In this document: positions 1 to 7,971 of the stretch, piece by piece
How positions within the stretch are numbered: position 1 is the first letter of the stretch
Layout: each line of letters opens with the position of its first letter
Origin: Planctomycetaceae bacterium
Lineage (GTDB): Bacteria > Planctomycetota > Phycisphaerae > SM23-33
Direction of reading: 5' to 3'
Assembly (NCBI GenBank): GCA_021371965.1
Contig: JAJFVE010000115.1
Span: forward strand, 1 to 36,761
Length of the DNA: 36,761 nucleotides
The notes under the pieces: generated by a model
Database searches by the model: none
What the model was told of the DNA's origin: nothing
What the model saw: the letters and a program-made list of their open reading frames with translations, nothing else
Translations under genes and position numbers: made by a program

Positions 1-744
1 CCACGAGCCGTTGAACGTCATGCACGACTCCCACGCCTTGCCTTCCTCGGGCTTGATGTGCCCCTCGGGCGTGCAGAAGTCCTCGGGCAGGCCGGTGCGA
101 TTGTTGATGAGGATATCCGGCTGCAGCTTGCGCGCCATGGCATTGAGCTCGCTCGCCCGCCAGCGGTCGGCGGTCTTCAGCGGCCACATGACGTCGTACC
201 ACAGCACGTCGATCTTGCCGTAATTGGTCATCAGTTCGCGCACACAGTTGTGCGTGAAGTCGACGAGGCGCTGGCGGGCCTTTTCGTTGTTGTACGCCTT
301 GGCGCCGTCGGCGTGGCGCCAGTCCATCAGCGAGTAATACAGCCCGACGCGCAGGCCGGCCTTGCGGCAGGCGGCGACGTACTCGGCCACGATGTCGCGG
401 TGCGGGCCTCGCTTGACCGAGTTGAAGTCGGTCTGCTGGGTGTCCCACAGGCAGAACCCCTCGTGGTGCTTGGTCGTCAGCACGACGTACTTCATGTTGG
501 CGGCCTTGGCGGCCGCGGCCCATTCATCCGCACAGCCGCGTTTGGGGGCGAAGGTGTCGGCCAAGGCGTCGTACTCGGCCGCTGGGATGCGTTCGCGGTT
601 CATGACCCATTCGCCGCGCCCCATCTGGGCGTAGAGGCCGTAATGGATGAACATCCCGAACCGCGCCTCGCGCCACCATTTCAGCCGCCGCTGACGATCG
701 GCGATGACGGCTTTGCTTTCTTTAACTTGCACCTGCTTGGCCAT
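1..744 (-). CDS. alpha-L-fucosidase, GH29 (3' end off window)
   Basis: Family GH29 retaining alpha-L-fucosidase, which releases terminal L-fucose from glycans. The reading frame starts at the ATG at 744, behind a GGAAG ribosome-binding site, and stays open to base 1 (248 codons), so the C-terminal part is missing. The fragment has the usual N-terminal (beta/alpha)8-barrel signatures: KWW near residue 23, GMFIHYGLY near 30, TTKHHEGFCLW, YYSLMDW, and VLWYD, whose Asp (about residue 184) is the likely catalytic nucleophile by family knowledge. No signal peptide is visible, so it may act in the cytoplasm or leave by another route. It aligns without gaps over at least the first 184 residues with the GH29 pseudogene at 953-2218, so the two are a tandem duplication. 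Family assignment is firm; exact linkage specificity is not readable. Confidence 0.93.
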   Translation of the reverse strand, partial: MAKQVQVKESKAVIADRQRRLKWWREARFGMFIHYGLYAQMGRGEWVMNRERIPAAEYDALADTFAPKRGCADEWAAAAKAANMKYVVLTTKHHEGFCLWDTQQTDFNSVKRGPHRDIVAEYVAACRKAGLRVGLYYSLMDWRHADGAKAYNNEKARQRLVDFTHNCVRELMTNYGKIDVLWYDVMWPLKTADRWRASELNAMARKLQPDILINNRTGLPEDFCTPEGHIKPEEGKAWESCMTFNGSW

Positions 745-952
745 GGGTCTTCCTTCATCCTAAAGAGAACACGAATGTCACGAATGAGACGAATGGGGAG
801 AAACTTACCACAGAGGCACAGAGGGCACAGAGAAATAAAGCAAGACGTTCGTCAAAAAAACAACGAGGGTGTTCTCCGTTTTCTCTGTGCCTCTGTGGTT
901 TATCCCATTCTTCCATTCGTGTCATTCGTGACATTCGTGGACGTAACGTTTT
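745..952. repeat. nested inverted repeat (CACGAATG outer, CACAGAG inner arms)
   Basis: The whole gap between the two fucosidase genes is one nested inverted repeat. The outer arms lie at 770-798 and 904-940 and are built from CACGAATG-type units. The inner arms at 807-833 and 883-899 include a perfect 17-bp match (ACCACAGAGGCACAGAG and its complement). Related pieces occur at 2252-2277, 3583-3659 and 27347-27446, so this is a dispersed family. It has no coding capacity of its own; the small frames crossing it are chance. Confidence 0.8.
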
Positions 953-2218
953 TCAGACACCGATGTCGACCAGGCCGGCGCCGAGGAACTGGACGGGTTT
1001 GCCGGCGAAGTCGAGTTTGATCAGGGCCGTGTTGCACCAGCGGTCGGGGCATTTGGCGGGCAGGCCGCTGATCACGAGCCGGTCGCTCGTCTGCTCAAAC
1101 GGCAGCTTCTTGCCCGTGGCGACGCAGGTGGCGGCCTTGACCTTGGTCTTGAGCCCGCCGATGGCCAGCTCGCGCCCCGGCCAGCGCGTGATCCAGGCGT
1201 ACATCGTGTTGCCGCGGCGGCTCCAGAGCCCGCACGACATCCCGTCCATCCGCTCGACGCGGTCGAGCTTACCATAAACGGCCTCGCCGTAGACGCCCAG
1301 CCACTTGCCCAGTTTGGTCAGGCGGTCGGCGGCCTCGGGGGGCACGGACCCGTCGGCCATGGGGCCGATGTTGATCAGCAGGTTGCCCGCCCCTGCGACG
1401 GCCTGGTTGAGCAGGCGGACGATGGCTTGGGGCGTGAGCCACTCATCGGCGGGCAGGGGCACGTAGCCCCACCAGCCGCTGTTGATGATCATGCACGACT
1501 CCCACGCGCGGCCTACGGCTTCGGCGGTCACGTGGCCCTCGGGCGTGCCGAAATCTTCCGGGGCGTACGAGCGGTTGTTAATAATGATGTGCGGCTGGAG
1601 GCGGCGCGCGATTGCGTTCATCTTGTCCGCTTCCCAGGCCGCAGCCGAGCCAAAGGGCCAGGCCAGGTCGTACCAGAGGATGTCGACCTTGCCGTAGTTG
1701 CTCATCAGCTCGCGCACGAGGCTTTGCGTGTAATCCAGGAAGCGCCGCCCCGCGGCGGCGTCATGATAGCAGTTGGCGCCGTCAGGGTGATGCCAATCCA
1801 TCAGCGAGTAGTAGAAGCCGATCTTCAGTCCGTACTCGCGGCAGGCGTCGACGTACTCGCGGACGATGTCGCGATGGGGCCCGCGCTGGACGGAGTTGAA
1901 GTCGGTCTGCTTGCTGTCCCAGAGGCAGAAGCCCTCGTGGTGCTTGGTCGTCATGACCATGTACTTCATGCCGGCTTTCTTGGCCAGGGCAGCCCACTCC
2001 CGCGGGCAGCGGGGTTTGGGGGCGAAGGTGTCGGCGAGCTTCTGCTACTGCTCGGCGGGGATGCGTTCGCGATTCATGACCCACTCGCCGCGCCCGAGCT
2101 GGGAGTACAGGCCGTAGTGGATGAACATGCCCAGGCGAGCGTCGTTCCACCACTTCATGCGGCGTTTGCGGCTGGCGACGACGGCGGGGCTTTCCTTAAC
2201 AGGTGTCTGTTTGGCCAC
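953..2218 (-). pseudogene. alpha-L-fucosidase, GH29, broken by one TAG codon
   Basis: A full-length GH29 frame of 421 sense codons begins at GTG 2218, behind GGAAG. The first residues (VAKQT) match the MAKQV start of the neighbouring paralogue, which supports this start. Codon 58 (2045-2047) is TAG where the paralogue has TAC (Tyr, in IPAAEYDALADTF; here IPAEQ-stop-QKLADTF). The frame is otherwise uninterrupted to a TGA at 953, and the barrel motifs, including the likely nucleophile in ILWYD (about residue 184), are kept. The next in-frame ATG is codon 84, beyond the conserved FIHYG region, so a restart would probably not give an active enzyme. TAG is the ordinary stop codon of several other genes here (leuS and the VWA genes), which argues against recoding. 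Either the mutation is recent or the base is a sequencing error. Confidence 0.85.
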
Positions 2219-2520
2219 GGGAATGCTTCCTTCCAGAGAACAAAAAAACATACCACAGAGACACAGAGGGCACAGAGATAAGAGCTATCGGGCGGAAAAA
2301 CAAGGGGGACTTTGTTTTCCCAAGGCGGTGTGGGTTCGCCATGGCCCAAGGGGTGGTTTGCCCTGCGCGCGCGAATCGGACATGCTCGACCGGGGGCAAA
2401 CCGGATTTTTCATTTTTCCAGAAACTCCGCCTTGGGCGGCAAGTTGAAGATAGGAGGCAATCCGGGCGAGCCAGCGAGGTGTAACACTCCGGCAGTGGAC
2501 GCCCCCTTAAGGAGCTTTTC
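2219..2520. other. divergent intergenic region upstream of moxR
   Basis: This 302-bp gap separates the fucosidase pseudogene from the MoxR operon. It holds a single CACAGAG-family arm at 2252-2277 without its partner arm. GGTTTGCCC (2355-2363) can pair with GGGCAAACC (2394-2402) and is followed by a T-rich stretch, so a weak hairpin is possible. The end carries AAGGAG (2509-2514), six bases before the moxR ATG. I see no convincing -35/-10 pair, although the operon promoter should lie here. Confidence 0.5.
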
Positions 2521-3570
<1,050 letters not shown>

Positions 3571-3689
3571 CTTAACAACCTTGCCACAGAGGGCACAGAG
3601 GCCACAAAGAGCAAGAGCGAGTACAAAGTCTTCTTCGTGTTCTCTGTGATCTCTGTGGCGAAGTCTTTAGGCCGTGCCAGTAGCGCAAA
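3571..3689. repeat. CACAGAG-family inverted repeat inside the operon
   Basis: The moxR-DUF58 gap consists largely of a CACAGAG-family hairpin. Arms at 3583-3600 and 3642-3659 pair at 16 of 18 positions. It is the same family as the inner arms at 807-899. Its place between two co-transcribed genes means it should appear in the mRNA as a long stem-loop. Confidence 0.75.
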
Positions 3690-4601
3690 ATGGATACACA
3701 CGAACGTCATAAGTTGCGGTACCTGGATCCGGAGATCATCCAGAAGATCGGCTCGCTGGACCTGGTGGCCCGCGAGGTGGTCGAAGGGCTCCGCGTCGGC
3801 GTGCACAAGAGCCCGCTGCGGGGTTTTTCTACCGAGTTCGTGCACCATCGCCAGTACGTCCCCGGCGACAATCCCCGCCACCTCGACTGGCGGGTCTACG
3901 GCCGCACCGGGCGATACTACGTCAAGCTCTTCGAGGCCGAGACCAACTTCGACGCGGTGCTGCTGCTCGATGCCAGCACGTCGATGGAATACTCCTCGGC
4001 CAAGATCTCCAAGCTCGAGTACGCCAAGTTCATGGCCGCCAGCCTGGACTACCTGATCGTGCAGCAGCGCGACTCGGCGGGTCTGGCCGTCTTCGACGAC
4101 GCCATGCGGCAGTACATTCACCCCAAGGGCTCCTCCAGCACGATTCGCGACATTGCCCATGAGCTGGAAAAGGCCGCCCCGCAGCCGAGGACGAACATCG
4201 CCAACCAGCTTCACGAACTGGCGATGCGCATGCGGCGGCGCGGGCTGGTGATGCTGTTCTCCGACCTGTTCGACAATGTTGAAGATTTCGTCAAGGGTCT
4301 GGACCACCTACGATTCTGCGGGCACAACGTCACGGTCTTCCACATGCTCGATCCGGCCGAGTTGAACTTTCCATTCGACGGGACGTGGCGGTTCATGGGC
4401 CTGGAGGCGCCGGACGAAATCCTCACCGAGCCGCGGCGCATCCGGGCGGCGTATCTGGAGGAGCTTGGCAAGTTCCTTACCCAGGTCCGCCGCGCGTGCG
4501 AGCGCAGCAAGATCGACTACGTCCTGGTCGATACGTCCCGGCCGATCGACGAGGTGCTGTCGGCCTACCTGATCGGCCAGATCCGGAGCACCCAGAAATG
4601 A
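3690..4601 (+). CDS. DUF58 domain protein with VWA fold
   Basis: 303-residue soluble protein of the DUF58 family, the standard cytoplasmic partner of MoxR ATPases. The family signature spans about residues 41-86: SPLRGFSTEF, then RQYVPGDNPRHLDWRVYGRT and the F-E-A-E-T segment. A VWA-like metal site follows, with DASTS (94-98), a Thr in PRTNIA and an Asp in VMLFSDL. No signal peptide or membrane segment is seen. The stop overlaps the next start by three bases (ATGA at 4598-4601), which suggests translational coupling. The upstream gap is filled by a repeat and no clear ribosome-binding site precedes ATG 3690. Role by family: adaptor between the ATPase and membrane VWA proteins. Confidence 0.94.
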   Translation: MDTHERHKLRYLDPEIIQKIGSLDLVAREVVEGLRVGVHKSPLRGFSTEFVHHRQYVPGDNPRHLDWRVYGRTGRYYVKLFEAETNFDAVLLLDASTSMEYSSAKISKLEYAKFMAASLDYLIVQQRDSAGLAVFDDAMRQYIHPKGSSSTIRDIAHELEKAAPQPRTNIANQLHELAMRMRRRGLVMLFSDLFDNVEDFVKGLDHLRFCGHNVTVFHMLDPAELNFPFDGTWRFMGLEAPDEILTEPRRIRAAYLEELGKFLTQVRRACERSKIDYVLVDTSRPIDEVLSAYLIGQIRSTQK

Positions 4602-5719
4602 TCTCGCGCATTGTCACATCATGTGTAGCGCTGGCGATGATCGCTGCCCCGGCCGGCGCGGGAACCGTCCTCACCGCTGCCGGTTGGCAGGAAGGCGACT
4701 TGGCGCTGCAGAACGCGGCCGTCCAGGTCGGCTCGGCCAGCGTCAAGTGGGACGCGGTGCTGCTGATGGTGAACTCGAAGGTTCCCCCGGCCGCGGCGGG
4801 CGAGGCCGTGCACCTCAACAACGGCGAAACATGGGCCGGCAAGATCACCGACGCCGAAGGCGGCAAGCTCACCCTCGAATCGCCCCTGCTGGGCAAACGC
4901 ACGCTCGACATCGTAACGCTTAAGGCCGTCGATTTTGTCGCCGGCCTTCCCCTGCCCAAGCATGCCAAGGAAGGCACGCTCTATCGCGTGCGGGGCGCCC
5001 CCGTCCCTGGAACGCTCATCAACATCAAGGCCGACAAGGCCACCGTCGACACCGCCCTGGGCGCGGTGCCCATGGACAAGAAAGACCTCAGCCGCTACGT
5101 GCTGGCCGAGCCAAAAGAGCCCGTCGCCCCCGCGGCCGGTGACGAACTCACGCTCGCCGACGGCAGCATCCTCTACGGCCAGGTGCAGGCCACGGCCGCC
5201 GGCTTGACGCTGGTTCATCCGGTGCTGGGCAACCTGACGATCGCTCCGCAGGCCTGGCTGGGGTTCCGCAAGCGAGCCGCCAATGTGACATGGCTGGCCG
5301 ACGTGGAACCCTCGTCGCTACAGACCTACCCGCTGATCCGCCGCCCGGCCGACCCGCCCAAGACCGAGCACCTGCGTGCCGGCGACGACGCGACTCTCGG
5401 CGGACGCAGCGTCGCACGGCTGCACATCTGGCCGCGAACGGTCGTGGCCTGGAAGCTTCCCGGCGCGGCCGGGGGCAAGCTGCAGTTCCGCGCGGCGGTG
5501 GCGATGACCGAAGGCTCCCGCGGGCCTGCCCGCATGCGATTGAGTCAGGGCGACAAGATGCTTTTTGACCAGGCCATTGCCCCCGGCGCCGCAAGTCCGG
5601 TGGTGGTGGCGTTCGAGGCCCAGGCGGGCGCCGAGCTGAAACTGGAAGTGGATTTCGACGTGGCGGTTCGCCTGCCATGTGAAGTCACGGTCGACGACCC
5701 GCACGTGGTCGGGAGTTAA
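4598..5719 (+). CDS. secreted protein with three beta-repeats, NPCBM-like C-terminus
   Basis: A 373-residue protein starting at the ATG that overlaps the DUF58 stop. The frame is open upstream, but this start gives a clear signal peptide (MISRIVTSCVALAMIAAPAG), so the product is probably exported. Three copies of a short beta motif of about 43 residues lie at roughly 71-114, 127-169 and 183-224. Each has G..G followed by a hydrophobic strand, L-G and a final aromatic or hydrophobic strand; examples are DGSILYGQV and PVLGNLTI. Residues 270-373 resemble an NPCBM/NEW2-type carbohydrate-binding beta-sandwich, but only by overall pattern. The same beta motif recurs once at the N-terminus of the protein at 28699-29952. 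No catalytic motif is seen. Operon position suggests an extracytoplasmic partner or client of the MoxR/VWA machinery. Confidence 0.8.
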   Translation: MISRIVTSCVALAMIAAPAGAGTVLTAAGWQEGDLALQNAAVQVGSASVKWDAVLLMVNSKVPPAAAGEAVHLNNGETWAGKITDAEGGKLTLESPLLGKRTLDIVTLKAVDFVAGLPLPKHAKEGTLYRVRGAPVPGTLINIKADKATVDTALGAVPMDKKDLSRYVLAEPKEPVAPAAGDELTLADGSILYGQVQATAAGLTLVHPVLGNLTIAPQAWLGFRKRAANVTWLADVEPSSLQTYPLIRRPADPPKTEHLRAGDDATLGGRSVARLHIWPRTVVAWKLPGAAGGKLQFRAAVAMTEGSRGPARMRLSQGDKMLFDQAIAPGAASPVVVAFEAQAGAELKLEVDFDVAVRLPCEVTVDDPHVVGS

Positions 5720-5731
5720 CAGCCGCCACCT

Positions 5732-7969
5732 ATGTCATTCCTTAATTCATTCTGGTTGTGGGGCCCGCTGGCCGCGGCCGGGGTCGCCGTGCCGATCATC
5801 ATCCACCTGATCAGCCGCTACCGCTCCCGTAAGGTGATGTGGGCGGCGATGGAACTGCTGCGCCGGGCGTTGGTGGTGCGCTCCAAGCGCATGCGCCTGG
5901 AAGACCTGATCCTGCTGCTGCTGCGGTGCCTGGCGATGGCGCTGATCGCCTTGGCGATGGGGCGGCTGGTGCTATCGCCCTCGGCGTCGTCGGCCATCGG
6001 CGGCGGCGAAGGCAAGGCCGGCGTGATCATCGCCATCGACGGCTCGTTCAGCATGCTTCACCAGGGCGGCGAGCAGACGCGGTTCGACCTGGCCCGAAAG
6101 CGCGTCCGTGACATCACGGCGACGCTATCGCCGGGCGACCCGGTCTCGATCATCCTCATGGGCGAGCGCCCGCAGATCAAGCTGCGCAACGTCGCCTACG
6201 ACCCGGAGCGCACCGAGGCGGTCCTCAAGGCGATGACGGCCACGAACGAATCGCTCAACATCGAGCAGTGCCTCGAGAAGATCGTCATGCTCGCCCAGGA
6301 GATGAAGGCCCCGTCGCGCCAGTGCTATATCATCACCGACGCGCAGGCGGTCTCGTGGGGCCAGCTCTCCGACGGCGCCAAGAACAGCATGAAGTCGCTG
6401 GACAACTTTGCCCGGATTTTCCTGGCGGCCGTCGGACCGGAAAAGGCCGACAACCTCGGCGTGACGCGCCTCGAGGTGGCCTCGGGCATCCTGCGAAAAG
6501 GCTCCACGACGCGATACGTGGCCGACGTGCTCAACGCCGGCTGGCAGAGGCAGAATGCCGTCACGGTCCGCCTGCTGGTGGACGGCATTCCCGTCGACCA
6601 GAAGACCATCGACAAGATCGAGCCGGGCAAGGCCGCCACGGTGCCGCTGTTCGCCAACTTCGACCGCTCCGGCACGTTCGTCGTCAGCGCCAAGGTGGAC
6701 GTCGACGCCCTGGCGGTGGACAACGTCCGCTACGCCATCGCCGACATCCGCGAGAGCGTCAACGTGCTGTGCATCGACGGCGACCCGTCCGAGGAGAAGC
6801 TCAAGGGCGACACCGGCTACCTGGCCGGGGCGCTGGCCCCGATGGGCCCCGGCGGCGGCGTGAACGTGAAGGTGGTCTCCCCCGGCAGCGTCGATGGCAC
6901 GATGCTGGCCGGCTATGATGCGATCATCATGGCCAACGTGCCGGAACTCTCCCGCACGCAGACGCTGGCGCTGGGTTCGTACGTTCGCAGCGGCGGCGGC
7001 CTGATGGTGTTCCTGGGCAACAAGACCAATGCCGGCCTGTCCAACAGGCAGTTCCGCGACGGCGAAGACCGCCCGCTGCTGCCGGTGGATCTGGGCGATT
7101 TTGCCGGCTCGGCCTCCGAGCAGGCCGGAGCGGCGGCGGGGCAGAAGGGCTGGGAAATTGCCACGGAAATGCCCGACACGCCGCTGACGCGAATCTTCAC
7201 CTCGATCCCGCGGCAGCAGTGGGGCGACGACATCCGCTTCTGGCGCTACGTCAAGGCCACCGCCCGCAAAGAGGCGCGCACGCTGCTTCGACTGAGCCCC
7301 GGCAACGACGTGCTGGCCGCCGAGCAGCCTTTCGGACGCGGGCGCGTCGTGGCCTTCACCTCCTCGGCCGACTGCGACTGGACGACCCTGCCCAAGAAGC
7401 CTGTCTACCTGATGATGGTGCAGCAGGCCGTGACATGGCTGTCGCGACGATCGTTCGAGACGGCGGGGCGCGTCGCGCAGCCGCTGGCGTTCGAGTTGGC
7501 GGCCATGCCCGCCACGCCCAGCCTGGGCGTTCGCGACCCGGCGGGCCTCGAGACGCAGGTTCGCCTGACCGACCGCGACGGTCAGAAGGCCGTCATCCTG
7601 GACAACGCAGCCGTGCCGGGGGTGTACACGGTTCAGTACAGCGACCAGGCCCCGCCGTTGAAGCGCGTGGTGAATGTGGATCCTAATGAGTCGGCCATCG
7701 CCGTGCTGCGCGGCGGCGCGCTGGACAGCGCCATGGGCGACGTTCCCGTCCGCGTGGTGGACGCCGGCGCCGACCTGCAGTCGATCGCCCGCCAGGCCCG
7801 CATGGGCCGCGAGCTGTGGCGCACGCTGTTGACGCTGGCGCTGATCGCGCTGCTGGTCGAGGCGGGACTGGCCCGGTTCTTCGTCTGGCGCATGTCGCGC
7901 AACGTGGCCCGGACCGGCAGGGGCTATGGCAGGAGCGGCAGCGACCTCATCGCGGGTGACGTGATTTGA
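5732..7969 (+). CDS. BatA-type membrane protein, VWA plus amidotransferase-like domain
   Basis: 745-residue inner-membrane protein. The N-terminus is a BatA (aerotolerance N-terminal) domain with a membrane segment at about 9-27, then RSRKVMWAAMELLRRA and a second segment at about 58-80. A VWA domain follows with DGSFS (103-107) as the first metal-binding motif and IITDAQ as the third. Around residues 340-430 there is a class-I glutamine-amidotransferase-like fold (VNVLCIDGDPSEEKL, YDAIIMANVPEL, YVRSGGGLMVFLG). I see no catalytic Cys in it, so it is probably non-enzymatic. A last membrane helix lies at about 698-718. This N-in, periplasmic VWA, C-terminal anchor plan is common in planctomycete MoxR clusters. 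Spacing to its neighbours is 12 bp upstream, and the next start is at or near its stop. Confidence 0.9.
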   Translation: MSFLNSFWLWGPLAAAGVAVPIIIHLISRYRSRKVMWAAMELLRRALVVRSKRMRLEDLILLLLRCLAMALIALAMGRLVLSPSASSAIGGGEGKAGVIIAIDGSFSMLHQGGEQTRFDLARKRVRDITATLSPGDPVSIILMGERPQIKLRNVAYDPERTEAVLKAMTATNESLNIEQCLEKIVMLAQEMKAPSRQCYIITDAQAVSWGQLSDGAKNSMKSLDNFARIFLAAVGPEKADNLGVTRLEVASGILRKGSTTRYVADVLNAGWQRQNAVTVRLLVDGIPVDQKTIDKIEPGKAATVPLFANFDRSGTFVVSAKVDVDALAVDNVRYAIADIRESVNVLCIDGDPSEEKLKGDTGYLAGALAPMGPGGGVNVKVVSPGSVDGTMLAGYDAIIMANVPELSRTQTLALGSYVRSGGGLMVFLGNKTNAGLSNRQFRDGEDRPLLPVDLGDFAGSASEQAGAAAGQKGWEIATEMPDTPLTRIFTSIPRQQWGDDIRFWRYVKATARKEARTLLRLSPGNDVLAAEQPFGRGRVVAFTSSADCDWTTLPKKPVYLMMVQQAVTWLSRRSFETAGRVAQPLAFELAAMPATPSLGVRDPAGLETQVRLTDRDGQKAVILDNAAVPGVYTVQYSDQAPPLKRVVNVDPNESAIAVLRGGALDSAMGDVPVRVVDAGADLQSIARQARMGRELWRTLLTLALIALLVEAGLARFFVWRMSRNVARTGRGYGRSGSDLIAGDVI

Positions 7970-7971
7970 AC

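Noticed and set aside
2045..2047. Read-through or recoding of TAG in the GH29 gene
   Set aside because: leuS, the VWA genes and the peptidase all use TAG as their stop, so TAG is not a sense codon here.
2355..2410. A rho-independent terminator before moxR
   Set aside because: The stem has a loop of about 30 bases, the T-run is interrupted, and no plus-strand gene ends upstream.
2121..2447. Small frames in CACAGAG repeats (with PQRHRGHR-like sequence)
   Set aside because: These peptides are direct translations of the repeat and recur wherever it occurs; no start signals or conservation support them.
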